Part shown: positions 40,089 through 48,679 of the stretch, in pieces
Position numbering within the stretch: the first letter of the stretch is position 1
Layout: every line of letters starts with the position of its first letter
Virus record (IMG/VR): IMGVR_UViG_3300044637_002283
Span: 1 to 59,722 of that record
From: a virus
Length of the DNA stretch: 59,722 nucleotides
Reading direction: 5' to 3' (one strand)
Position numbers and translations under genes: made by a program
The notes under the pieces: model-generated
What the model saw: only the letters and a program-made list of their open reading frames with translations
Told to the model about the DNA's origin: nothing
Database searches by the model: none

Positions 40089-40094
40089 AAAAAA
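40034..40094 (-). promoter_or_regulatory. Programmed -1 ribosomal frameshift signal
   Basis: Read on the minus strand: slippery heptamer T TTT TTC (40094-40088) in the correct phase, then a 6-nt spacer GACTAA (40087-40082) holding the zero-frame stop, then a stem-loop (40081-40034): 10-bp perfect outer stem AGCTTCTCAG / CTGAGAAGCT and a 7-bp perfect inner stem GGGTGAT / ATCACCC with a 9-nt loop and a 5-nt bulge on one side. All three parts of a canonical -1 frameshift site are present with ideal spacing. Confidence 0.88.
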
Positions 40095-40915
40095 CTTGTG
40101 GGATCAAAGTCAATTGACTGGCTCCAAGTGTGTGAGCAACCGTCGCATTGAAAAGAGGTTTCGGTATCAATACCAGTTTTGTTGAGCTCTTTCAACTTGT
40201 CGATGATGGCGTTGGCACTGGTTGTGGGAATACCTTTCACAAACTCTTGAATGTATTCTTGATTGGTGACCAGTTCACCACTACTGATTATTTTGATTTC
40301 AGTTATGCTCATGGCCATGATGTCCAATGTGCGTTTGGCCATGTGATTCACTTGTTTGGTCACACTACTGATCTTTTCTGCATCAGTTGTGTCTGTTTCT
40401 TGTAACACTTTGATGCTTCTGGCTTGTTCCACTTCATTCAACAGTTGTAGATTTCTCTGCTCAAAGTTGTAAGGACGCAGGAAAACTTGGAGTGCTCCAT
40501 CTATTTCAATATAGGTGGGGCCTTCAACATAAGTTTGTGTTTCGATAAATGCAGAGAGGTCTATACCAAAGTTGTGCTCTTTTCCACAACTGGGACATGT
40601 GGTGTCTATTTCCATAGTTGACCCTGCACTGGCAATTCTTATGGCAACAAGTAGGGTGTTGATGTCAGGCTCCACAAGCTTCTTGGGATCTTTGACTCCA
40701 GGAACACAGTTTCGGAAAACACTCAACAATGCATCGCCATTCAACAGCGCATCAGGAGTTTTCAACATGATTTGATCAATAGCAGTCAACGGATACACTG
40801 CCATTTCGCCATTGGCTGAAGTCTCAAGGAAATCACTAGGATAAAATTTGCCTCGTGTTGGCAATTGTGCATAGGCCTTGGGTGTGTGAAAGTATTGACT
40901 CAATGGATTACTCAT
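40082..40915 (-). CDS. gp26: gp26-like baseplate hub / tail assembly protein
   Basis: 277 aa with the T4 gp26 (T4_baseplate family) pattern: PTRGKFYP near the N-terminus, YPLTAIDQIMLKTPDALLNG, CVPGVKDPKKLVEPDINTLL then ATRIAS-like region, and two CxxC pairs (CPSCGKEHNF about residue 110, CDGCSHTW near the C-terminus) that likely bind zinc. It is divergently transcribed from the tape-measure-like gene. T4 gp26 is needed for hub assembly and is absent from virions, consistent with a chaperone-like role. Two codons before its stop is a -1 frameshift site. Late promoter CTTAAATA lies upstream. Confidence 0.82.
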   Translation of the reverse strand: MSNPLSQYFHTPKAYAQLPTRGKFYPSDFLETSANGEMAVYPLTAIDQIMLKTPDALLNGDALLSVFRNCVPGVKDPKKLVEPDINTLLVAIRIASAGSTMEIDTTCPSCGKEHNFGIDLSAFIETQTYVEGPTYIEIDGALQVFLRPYNFEQRNLQLLNEVEQARSIKVLQETDTTDAEKISSVTKQVNHMAKRTLDIMAMSITEIKIISSGELVTNQEYIQEFVKGIPTTSANAIIDKLKELNKTGIDTETSFQCDGCSHTWSQSIDFDPTSFFD

Positions 40916-40952
40916 TACTGGCGCCCTATTATCTAAGTATGTTATTCCCTAG

Positions 40953-40960
40953 TATTTAAG
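40953..40960 (-). promoter_or_regulatory. Late promoter for gp26
   Basis: CTTAAATA on the minus strand, 38 bp before the gp26 ATG; forms a divergent pair with the one at 40964. Confidence 0.62.
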
Positions 40961-40963
40961 GGG

Positions 40964-40971
40964 CTTAAATA
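40964..40971 (+). promoter_or_regulatory. Late promoter for the tape-measure gene
   Basis: CTTAAATA on the plus strand, 30 bp before ATG 41002. Identical octamer to its divergent partner, only 3 bp away. Confidence 0.62.
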
Positions 40972-41001
40972 TGGGTAGTCTCCTGTTGTGAGAAAATTTG
41001 T

Positions 41002-43326
41002 ATGAGTTTTACAGCTAGTGAATTGAAAGATATCAGCAAGAATTGGGCCCAGGAGCGCACTCTCGGAGAGTTGCGTGACAAGATGGCGTCAAACAACAGT
41101 ATTTTGGCTGCTATTGCTAAAGAAAAGTTCAACTTAGATGCTGCAACTATTCGCTCATTTGAAGATGCTATTGATGATGCCAAAGATGGCTTGACAGAAC
41201 TTCAAAATAGTGCGGAGAAAGCTAAAAGGGCTCAGGTCAATCAACTGCGTCATGAACAACGCATGCAAGGCTATGAACAGGAAATCAAAGGCAATTACAA
41301 ACGCAGTGTTGATGATTTACGCTCAAGCTTAGACAAAATGAGTCGATTTGACAGCAGTAGACTGTATGAAGGTGTCACAAGTGGTATCAACAGCTTAAGC
41401 TATAATTTCCGTAAGGCAGATGGTAGTGCAACTGGGTTAAGCACAGCATTTGCTGGCTTGAACAAAGTGGTGGCTGTTGTTGCTGCTGGTGTGGGAATTT
41501 TTGCTAGCGGAATGCCAGCTTTTCAGGCCATGGCAAACACCGGTGTTACTTTTGGCGGCAGTCTTGAAAAGATGCAGGAAATGGTTGGTCGTACAGGTTT
41601 GAAGCTGGAAGAGTTTCAAGGACTTGTTGGGCAATTTGGTACTACAATTGGTGGAGTGGGTGAAGAAAATTTTGCCAAATTGATTCGGGCAACACAAACA
41701 GCTACTAGGGAGTTTGGTATGTACGGCCAGACGTCTCAACAACAGGCTGAGTCCGTTAGTTTCTTTGTGAACAGCTTAGTCGAAGGTGGGCTTTCATTCC
41801 AGCAAGCAAGCGCAATGAACGAACAAGGCACTGCACAATATTTGCGTGAGCTTACAGCACTTACTATTTTAACTGGCAAAGATAGAAAAACATTAGAGGC
41901 TAGACAAAAAGAGCTAGATCAAGATAGATTTATTAGACTTCGGGTTAGGCAATTGGAACAGACCAATCCTGAAGCGGCAGCAACATTTAAGAAAAACACT
42001 GGCCAATTGGCAATGGACATAGGGCCTAAATTGACAAGAGCCATAGCAGGCATGCAATATGGGCTTATGCCTCCTGACGAGCAAATGCGCGCCTTTATGA
42101 GCATAGGCGGGACAATGTCTGGAATGGAGCAATTGTCTAGGCAGCTAACATCAGGATCTACCTTAGACATGATGGAAGGAGCTGGGAATTTAAAACGTAA
42201 TTTTAGCCAAGGACAGGGCTTAAATGATTTTGTAACACAGGCGTATCTGGGAAGTAAGTACGCAGGAGCAGGTGACATAGCTGATGAATTATATGGAGAC
42301 GCAGCACGGGCAAAGGCGGCTGAAGCGCAGCCAGGAGGTATGCAGAGGATACTTGATATCTTCACCGGAAGAGGTGGAAACTTAGATCAAGCTACTACTG
42401 CCATGCAAAAAGTGACTATGGATACTGCTCGTATCACTGGTGACTTCAAGGCAGCGCTCTGGGCAGCTACACAACAGTTGGGCTTGTTTACGAAAGTTCT
42501 TGAACCCTTGGCAGCAGCAACTGGCGCAGGCGCAGGAGCAGCAAACTCATTTTATGGAATGGCTGCCAGTGGTATGTCCGGAGCAGCTTCGGCCTTAATG
42601 ACAGGAGCTGCTGTGGCATTGATGCCTAAATTGCTGGCAAGTACAGCTTTAAAAGCTGCAATACCACGGTTACTGGGAGGAGGAGGCTTGGGTTTGACTT
42701 CAATGCTGGGCTCAACAGGAATGATGTCTGGTATGATGGGCGGGGCTGGTAATCTTGCTGCTAGAGGAGGGTTGTTAGGAATGACAGGAAATCGCTTACT
42801 AGGTTCGGGGTTAAGTAGAGGCATTTTAGGAGGAGGTTTAGGAGGACTCGCAGGAGGGATGGCGGGCGCAGGACTTGGTAGCATGCTGGGCCTTGGCTCA
42901 TTTGGTAGTGGTGCCTTAGGCGTATTAGGTGGGGCAGCAGGCGGCTTCTTGATGGGTGGGCCGGTGGGGGCACTTGTAGGTGGTCTGGGTGCTGCACTAC
43001 CTATGCTTATAAGTTCAGCAAGTGCATCAGAAGCAAGGCCAGGTGATCAAACTGGCAATGCTGGTGGTTTATTACAAGATTCAACTGCACTTGTTGAAAT
43101 GCAAGCAAGCAGCACGTCATATGTTTCTGCTATGGCTGCACTTGTAAGTAGAGTAGCAGCACAAGCCACTATGACTAGTCTTGCTCCACCAATAGCACCG
43201 CAAAACGATGCACTATTAGGTATGGTCACTACCTTGAACAGCACAGTGGCAGCACAAACACCCTACATCCAAGATCAAGCAAGACAAGCACGTATCACAG
43301 CTGGAATAATTGGTGACTTTGCCTAG
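41002..43326 (+). CDS. Putative tail tape measure protein, 774 aa
   Basis: N-terminal 100 residues are helical and charged (coiled coil). Residues 120-480 are long helical segments with Gln/Ala/Thr. Residues 510-680 are extremely rich in Gly, Ala, Leu and Met (GGGLGLTSMLGS; GLGGLAGGMAGAGLG; GPVGALVGGLGAALPMLISS), i.e. hydrophobic, membrane-active segments typical of tape measures. Neighbouring gp26 with its frameshift tail, the usual chaperone pair of a tape measure, supports the call. T4 gp29 is shorter (590 aa). No sequence family recognised directly. Confidence 0.68.
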   Translation: MSFTASELKDISKNWAQERTLGELRDKMASNNSILAAIAKEKFNLDAATIRSFEDAIDDAKDGLTELQNSAEKAKRAQVNQLRHEQRMQGYEQEIKGNYKRSVDDLRSSLDKMSRFDSSRLYEGVTSGINSLSYNFRKADGSATGLSTAFAGLNKVVAVVAAGVGIFASGMPAFQAMANTGVTFGGSLEKMQEMVGRTGLKLEEFQGLVGQFGTTIGGVGEENFAKLIRATQTATREFGMYGQTSQQQAESVSFFVNSLVEGGLSFQQASAMNEQGTAQYLRELTALTILTGKDRKTLEARQKELDQDRFIRLRVRQLEQTNPEAAATFKKNTGQLAMDIGPKLTRAIAGMQYGLMPPDEQMRAFMSIGGTMSGMEQLSRQLTSGSTLDMMEGAGNLKRNFSQGQGLNDFVTQAYLGSKYAGAGDIADELYGDAARAKAAEAQPGGMQRILDIFTGRGGNLDQATTAMQKVTMDTARITGDFKAALWAATQQLGLFTKVLEPLAAATGAGAGAANSFYGMAASGMSGAASALMTGAAVALMPKLLASTALKAAIPRLLGGGGLGLTSMLGSTGMMSGMMGGAGNLAARGGLLGMTGNRLLGSGLSRGILGGGLGGLAGGMAGAGLGSMLGLGSFGSGALGVLGGAAGGFLMGGPVGALVGGLGAALPMLISSASASEARPGDQTGNAGGLLQDSTALVEMQASSTSYVSAMAALVSRVAAQATMTSLAPPIAPQNDALLGMVTTLNSTVAAQTPYIQDQARQARITAGIIGDFA

Positions 43327-43356
43327 AGGTAATCTTTTTTCTGGGTATTTTTCTCA

Positions 43357-43364
43357 CATAAATA
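43357..43364 (+). promoter_or_regulatory. Late promoter for the portal gene
   Basis: CATAAATA (7/8), 28 bp before ATG 43392. Confidence 0.72.
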
Positions 43365-43391
43365 TCAAAAACCGAGAGAAACAGAACCCTG

Positions 43392-45149
43392 ATGGCTTGG
43401 AAAAAATATTTCACAACAGTACCGAGTCAAGCTAGACTCACTGCAAGACTAGCAGAAATCAACAAAGACAACAGTCAAGGTGCAACCACTACAAAATTCA
43501 GCAGTTATTTGCCTGAAGTCTATGCTGGTGCTCCAAACCGAGTTGAACGCTATGTGGCTTATGAACAAGCTGATTTAGATAGTGAAATCAATCGCAGCTT
43601 GGACACTATTGCTGAGTTCTGCACACAAAACCAAAGTGATGATGAGCCTATTCCTTTCCGATTTATTTGGAAAGGTGATGTTACTGAAACTGAAACAGAA
43701 CTTTTGGCCAGTGCACTTCAACAATGGTGCAGCATCAATAAACTGAATCAACGAATCTTCAAAATATTCCGTAATACTGTCAAATACGGTGATCAATTTT
43801 TCGTCCGAGATCCAGAAACCTATGAGCTGTTGTGGGTAGATTCAGCCAAAGTGGAAAAAATCATTGTCAATGAGGCACAAGGCAAAAAAATTGAACAATA
43901 TGTGATTAGAGATTTGGATTTCAATTTACAAAGTCTAGTGGCAACCAACCCTCTTGTGCATGATCAATACAGTTTCCCAGGAGGTTACCCTCGTAGTGCG
44001 AACCCAGCAGCTGGTGCAGGCAACATCAACTATGGACAGCCCACAACACCTGGCGGCCGTACCAGCAGATTTTACAATCCAGCCAACAGCATGGCAATTG
44101 ATGCCAACCACGTGGTGCATCTCAGTTTAAGTGAAGGCTTGGATCAATATTGGCCTTTTGGCACCAGCATCATTGAAGCAGTTTACAAAACTTACAAACA
44201 AAAAGACCTTTTGGAAGACTGCATTCTCATTTACCGTATTGTGCGTGCACCTGAGCGCAGAGTGTTTAAGATTGACGTGGGTCAGCTGCAAGGTCAACGT
44301 GCCATGCAGTATGTTGAAAGAGTCAAAAACGAAATTTACCAAAGGCGACTCCCAAACCGCACAGGTGGTGGCTCAAGTATTATTGACAGCGCCTATAATC
44401 CCATAAGCATTACAGAAGATTTCTTCCTTGCAACCAACAGTGAACAACGCGGCACAACTATTGACACTTTGAACGCTGGCGAAAACTTGGGCACTATTGA
44501 CGACTTGAAATACTTCAACAACAAGTTGATGCGCGGGCTGGGTATTCCCAGCAGCTATTTGCCCACTGGACCAGATGATGGCACAGCAGTTTACAACGAT
44601 GGCAAAGTGGGAACAGCATTTATCCAAGAGTATAGATTCAACAAATATTGCCAAAGATTGCAGAACAGTCTTGCGCCAACATTGGATATGGAATTTAAAT
44701 TGTTTTTGAAGTTCCGTGGCATTGAGGTACACAGCAGTTTGTTTGAGTTGGCATTTAACGTTCCACAAAGTTTCAGTCAATATCGCAACATGAGCATTGA
44801 CACTGAGCGTGTTAACCTCTTCAGTTCAGCTATGAACAGTGATGCAAGAGCTTACATGAGCAAGAGATATGCGCTCAAGCGTTATCTAGGATGGACAGAA
44901 GAAGATATTCTGGAAAATGAGCGGATGTGGAAAGAAGAAAACAACGACAAAGTCAAAGGCAAGACTGGCACCAGCCCCATTGAAGACAGGGGTGTGGGAC
45001 TGGGATCAATAGGGATACGCCCTTCACCAGAGCCTGATTTTGGTATGGGTGGACCTGAGATGCCTCCTGAAGCCCCGCTTGAGACACCGGGATTTGAAAC
45101 ACCTGAAGTTGCTCCAGGTGCTGAAACACCTCCAACTGAAACACAGTAA
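43392..45149 (+). CDS. gp20: Portal vertex protein, gp20-like
   Basis: 585 aa (T4: 524). N-terminal YLPEVYAGAPNRVERYVAYE and DSEINRSLDTIAEFCTQN; core with FKIFRNTVKYGDQFFV, EGLDQYWPFGTSIIEAVYKT, YRIVRAPERRVFKIDVG and YFNNKLMRGLGIPSSYLP are gp20 hallmarks. It forms the 12-mer ring through which DNA is packaged. The last 50 residues are a Pro/Glu/Thr-rich tail (PEMPPEAPLETPGFETPEVA), unlike T4. Preceded by a late promoter. Confidence 0.93.
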   Translation: MAWKKYFTTVPSQARLTARLAEINKDNSQGATTTKFSSYLPEVYAGAPNRVERYVAYEQADLDSEINRSLDTIAEFCTQNQSDDEPIPFRFIWKGDVTETETELLASALQQWCSINKLNQRIFKIFRNTVKYGDQFFVRDPETYELLWVDSAKVEKIIVNEAQGKKIEQYVIRDLDFNLQSLVATNPLVHDQYSFPGGYPRSANPAAGAGNINYGQPTTPGGRTSRFYNPANSMAIDANHVVHLSLSEGLDQYWPFGTSIIEAVYKTYKQKDLLEDCILIYRIVRAPERRVFKIDVGQLQGQRAMQYVERVKNEIYQRRLPNRTGGGSSIIDSAYNPISITEDFFLATNSEQRGTTIDTLNAGENLGTIDDLKYFNNKLMRGLGIPSSYLPTGPDDGTAVYNDGKVGTAFIQEYRFNKYCQRLQNSLAPTLDMEFKLFLKFRGIEVHSSLFELAFNVPQSFSQYRNMSIDTERVNLFSSAMNSDARAYMSKRYALKRYLGWTEEDILENERMWKEENNDKVKGKTGTSPIEDRGVGLGSIGIRPSPEPDFGMGGPEMPPEAPLETPGFETPEVAPGAETPPTETQ

Positions 45150-45152
45150 ATA
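45145..45152 (+). promoter_or_regulatory. Possible late promoter
   Basis: AGTAAATA overlapping the portal stop, 6 bp before ATG 45158. Weak. Confidence 0.35.
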
Positions 45153-45157
45153 TCAAG

Positions 45158-47134
45158 ATGAATACAAATATCACAAAGACCAATGGCACTACGCTGGCAA
45201 GTATTCCGCCAGGACAGTATAACAGCACAGTTTCCAGTTTGATCCTATTTGGTAAGAATTTTGCCAATTACGGTACTTATTTGAATGAAAATCTTGTTCA
45301 TCTCATGGAAAATTTTGCCGACCAAAGTCCTCCACAAAGTCCCACACAAGGACAGCTTTGGTACAAAACCACAGACAAACAAATGTATGTTTGGGAAGGC
45401 AGTGTTTGGAAACTGCTAAATGCAGAAAGCCTGCAACAGATTGCTGATGCAATTGTTAAAAATCGCATTTACGTTGCAGAAAGTGGTAATGATACCAACA
45501 GTGGACAAAGTTGGTATAGCGCCAAGCGAACTGTGAAAGCTGCATGTGCTGAAGCAGCTAGACAAATTGCCACAGGTGCATTCCGACCTGATCACACAGC
45601 TATATTAGTAGCAGCTGGTGACTATACTGAAGACTGTCCTATTGAAATTCCGCCAGGTGTCAGCATTATTGGCGATAATCTTAGAGCTGTTTCCATACGA
45701 CCAAGAGTCGCAACTACTGATGTATTTTATTTGAACAGCAAGTGTTATGTGTATGGCATTACTGTAAGAGATCATAGATTGAATCCATCAGCATTGGATA
45801 TAACTCCAGCAGGTTATGCCAACACAAGTGGAGTGAATACATCTGCACTGATCTCTACAACTCGACAAACAGGATTTGCCTTTGGCTTTGCTCCAGGTGC
45901 AGACATCTTGGTCAGTCCCTATGTACAAAACTGTTCCAGCATTAGTGGCGATCCAGACACTGGATCAGGGATTTACCCAGGTGGTGGCGGTGTGTTGATT
46001 GATCCCAGTGTTTTGGGACCCAATAATAGGATTCACAGCATTGTTATTGACGCATTTACTCAAATCAATCTTGGTGGTATCGGCGTCAAAGTCATTGGCA
46101 AAGGCTACATGCAGTTGGTGAGTTTTTTCGTTAACTTCTGCCAGTTTGGCTTGCTGTGCCTTGATGGTGGTCACGTGACTGCATTGAACAGCAATTGCAG
46201 TTTTGGCAATTATGCTCTTTGGAGTCAAGGACACCGGTATCTTGAAACCACTGACAGCCCTGTGGCTGTAAATCAAACTTGGGCCACCAATGGTGTCAGT
46301 TCTGATTTTGTCACAACGGGTGGCACTTATGTTTTGCCAAATCAATTCAGTGACTTGGAAGTGCAATTTTTAGACACTGCAACACCGTTGCTGCCCACTG
46401 TTGACTATACAATATCAAAAGGTGTAACAGCGGGTGGTTTGCCTTGTTCAGTTATTAGCTTGAAGTCTTTGCCCATAGCTGGCCGGCAATTGCGAGCCAG
46501 GATCAAGTTTGGCTCCTTGATTGAAGCCAGCGGCTATACCATGAGCTATGCTGGTGCTGGCTTGGATTATGCCAAACTCAGCCCCAGTCAAGATGGCAGT
46601 GGCTACGCTGATCCCAACAAATATACTATTGCACTAGCTGGTGGACGTGTATTCCATACCACAACTGACGAAAGCGGAGACTTTTATGTGGGGGCTGTGA
46701 CACCCAATCCAGCGTTTCAAGTTGGCGGATTGACTATTGCCAATGGCGGAGGCAGCTATAACGTAGGGGATACATTGAATTTCATTACCCCAGCCAACGT
46801 TAACAGCACCTATGCTGTGCCCACAACACTTAAGGTTTTGAGTGTGTCCAGTGGTGTTATTACAAGTGTTGCGATTCTTATTCCTGGATACTATCTACTT
46901 TCGGCGCCAGGTAGCACAACAATTGGCAGTTTGCCCACAAATCCCATTAGTGCAACGTCAACAAGTGGTGGTGGATCGTCAGCTACTTTTAACTTCGTGT
47001 GGGAGAAACCTCCTGCCAGACCCAGTTTCCGCATAAATCAGAGACGAGGTGCTATTGATGGACGCAGCTTTTATCAAAGCATCTTTGGATTTATGACTCC
47101 CTTTATACTTGCTCTTTCACGCAAAGGATCTTAA
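45158..47134 (+). CDS. Tail fibre/spike-like protein with beta-helix, 658 aa
   Basis: N-terminus (residues 1-85) contains FADQSPPQSPTQGQLWYKTT-D-MYVWEGSVWKLL, a module common at the N-terminus of fibre proteins in aquatic T4-like phages. Then YVAESGNDTNSGQSWYSAK, AAGDYTEDCPIEIPPGVSII, NSKCYVYGITVRDHRLN and further Ile/Asn-rich repeats: a right-handed beta-helix as in pectate-lyase-like receptor-binding spikes. C-terminal 150 residues are Gly/Ser-rich. It probably binds or digests a host surface glycan. No catalytic residues can be assigned. Confidence 0.75.
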   Translation: MNTNITKTNGTTLASIPPGQYNSTVSSLILFGKNFANYGTYLNENLVHLMENFADQSPPQSPTQGQLWYKTTDKQMYVWEGSVWKLLNAESLQQIADAIVKNRIYVAESGNDTNSGQSWYSAKRTVKAACAEAARQIATGAFRPDHTAILVAAGDYTEDCPIEIPPGVSIIGDNLRAVSIRPRVATTDVFYLNSKCYVYGITVRDHRLNPSALDITPAGYANTSGVNTSALISTTRQTGFAFGFAPGADILVSPYVQNCSSISGDPDTGSGIYPGGGGVLIDPSVLGPNNRIHSIVIDAFTQINLGGIGVKVIGKGYMQLVSFFVNFCQFGLLCLDGGHVTALNSNCSFGNYALWSQGHRYLETTDSPVAVNQTWATNGVSSDFVTTGGTYVLPNQFSDLEVQFLDTATPLLPTVDYTISKGVTAGGLPCSVISLKSLPIAGRQLRARIKFGSLIEASGYTMSYAGAGLDYAKLSPSQDGSGYADPNKYTIALAGGRVFHTTTDESGDFYVGAVTPNPAFQVGGLTIANGGGSYNVGDTLNFITPANVNSTYAVPTTLKVLSVSSGVITSVAILIPGYYLLSAPGSTTIGSLPTNPISATSTSGGGSSATFNFVWEKPPARPSFRINQRRGAIDGRSFYQSIFGFMTPFILALSRKGS

Positions 47135-47137
47135 CAT

Positions 47138-47608
47138 ATGCCTGCACCTATTTTTAACTTTCGTAATGTCAAAGTTAGAGTTACAAATGATCAACCCACA
47201 ACCATTTACAAAGTTTCAAGTTACGATCAAACTATTCCCAACACAACATTGCCTCCAGGTGTAGATCCAACTGAAGTCAGTATTGTGTTGTTGACTGTTC
47301 AATGCAGCAACATTACAGGCAGTCCCAGCAGTCCTACTCTACGGAAAACCATCAATCTCAGTGTATGGATTGATAATCCTCCTGATCCAGCCTATCTGCC
47401 CACTGGTAGACGTTACCTTGTTAACAATTACACAATTATTCCCAACAACGCTTTTGACCCCTTGAATGGCAATTTGATCATGAGCAGCGGAGATACCTTG
47501 GTTGTACAAGTAAGTAATCCTCCAGCAGAAACAACCAATACCAGTACTGATAACTGTGTTGATGTTGTTGTAAGCCTATTGGAAATTGCCAATGCGACTG
47601 CCAATTAA
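47138..47608 (+). CDS. Small structural protein of the fibre cluster, 156 aa
   Basis: ATG 3 bp after the fibre gene stop, and 9 bp before the next gene. All-beta composition (Thr, Asn, Pro, Val) with TIYKVSSYDQTIPNTTLPPG, as in virion-attached beta-sandwich proteins. Likely part of the fibre or neck; no family recognised. Confidence 0.62.
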   Translation: MPAPIFNFRNVKVRVTNDQPTTIYKVSSYDQTIPNTTLPPGVDPTEVSIVLLTVQCSNITGSPSSPTLRKTINLSVWIDNPPDPAYLPTGRRYLVNNYTIIPNNAFDPLNGNLIMSSGDTLVVQVSNPPAETTNTSTDNCVDVVVSLLEIANATAN

Positions 47609-47617
47609 GGACTAAGC

Positions 47618-48172
47618 ATGCCAAAGCTACTTGATAACCGCGTTGTTGGATCAGCTGATCTTATTGATGTGCAACTGGAAGGTGTTCCAGCTGGCTTGGT
47701 ATTGAAAGTCTCTGCCAACGGAGAGCAATTCTTTTTTGGGCAACAAATTGGACCACCTGGACCTCCAGGTATTATTGGCACAGCAGGGAGCCCTGGCCCT
47801 CAAGGACCACCAGGAGATGACACATTTGTTGTTGGTCCACCTGGGCCTCCTGGTCCTCCTGGTATGGGAGGGGGAATTCCTGGAAGCCCAGGAGTTCAAG
47901 GACCTCCAGGTCCAAACAAAGGCCCGCCAGGCGATCAAGGACCCAATGGTGATACTGGGCCAACAGGACCACAAATAACTGATCAACAACATTATGCAGC
48001 AGTTTTCAGCACTGCTGGTCCACAAACATGGACAGCGCCACCTGGTGTTAGGCGTGCTAGAATAACACTGATCGGTGGAGGGGCTGGGGGAACGTTGGGC
48101 ATTTATGTGCCTCCAGGTTCAGTTCCACCTACAGAAGGTGGCCCTGGGGCTGGCGGCGGAGGACTATTTTGA
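47618..48172 (+). CDS. Collagen-like fibre protein, N-terminal piece (split)
   Basis: 184 aa. N-terminus [20 protein letters not shown] then a (G-P-P)n collagen-like region ([29 protein letters not shown]) and the first part of a glycine-rich domain ([20 protein letters not shown]) that halts at TGA 48170-48172. The two following paralogues (48679, 49612) run on without a break, so this gene is interrupted. The missing C-terminal part is at 48299-48679 in the same reading phase, after a 126-nt segment with several stops. Confidence 0.78.
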   Translation: MPKLLDNRVVGSADLIDVQLEGVPAGLVLKVSANGEQFFFGQQIGPPGPPGIIGTAGSPGPQGPPGDDTFVVGPPGPPGPPGMGGGIPGSPGVQGPPGPNKGPPGDQGPNGDTGPTGPQITDQQHYAAVFSTAGPQTWTAPPGVRRARITLIGGGAGGTLGIYVPPGSVPPTEGGPGAGGGGLF

Positions 48173-48298
48173 TTACCATAAGTAGTAACAGAGTCGTAGC
48201 ATAAGACAGCCATTGTCTATTATAGGGATTTAAGGCTATGCAACGCTGGGACTAAACAGTTGGGGTGTAACAATGGATAGCTATAGAGGATTACTGTT
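48173..48298 (+). other. 126-nt intervening segment splitting a fibre gene
   Basis: Begins right after TGA 48172, with in-frame stops at 48179 and 48197 among others. GATTAC occurs at both ends (48171-48176 and 48289-48294). CCATTGT and ACAATGG inside can pair (7 bp), as can AGACA and TGTCT. It ends with AGAGGA 8 bp before ATG 48299, so the second part can be translated on its own. Confidence 0.6.
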
Positions 48299-48679
48299 AT
48301 GAGTGGAAGCATTGGCGGATGGTTTACTGGCCTGGCTGGAGGCTCTGGAGCAATTTTACGGCTGTGGGTAGATATAATCCCAAATGCCACCTATAATCTT
48401 CAAGTTGGTGCTGGAGGTCAAGGGCAAACATCTGCCACAGTTCCTCCAACAAATGGAGGCAACACTACTATGAGCGGACCAGGTGGAGTATTTTATTCTG
48501 CTGGAGGCGGCGTAGCAGTGAGTGGAGGCAATGCAGGCACGACACCAAACATAATTTGGCCCTTGGTACCTGGATCATATCTCCATGGTTTGGCAGGTGC
48601 AGGAGGCGATCCCACTAAGCCAAATCCTGCAGGGTCAAATGGCTCAGCTGGCCTTATTTTGATTGAATGGATTAACTAA
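48299..48679 (+). CDS. Collagen-like fibre protein, C-terminal glycine-rich piece
   Basis: 126 aa, ATG with AGAGGA upstream. Starts inside the Gly-rich domain ([20 protein letters not shown]), includes the conserved strand [11 protein letters not shown] and ends with GLILIEWIN, the same end as paralogues 49608 (ALIEWI) and 50547 (AVLIEYV). It completes the domain begun at 47618. Overlaps the next ATG by 1 bp (TAATG). Confidence 0.72.
   Translation: MSGSIGGWFTGLAGGSGAILRLWVDIIPNATYNLQVGAGGQGQTSATVPPTNGGNTTMSGPGGVFYSAGGGVAVSGGNAGTTPNIIWPLVPGSYLHGLAGAGGDPTKPNPAGSNGSAGLILIEWIN

Noticed and set aside
48173-48298. Simple removal between GATTAC repeats to restore the fibre gene
   Set aside because: The repeats are 118 bp apart (not a multiple of three), and joining them keeps the TGA stop, so this exact event does not restore the frame.
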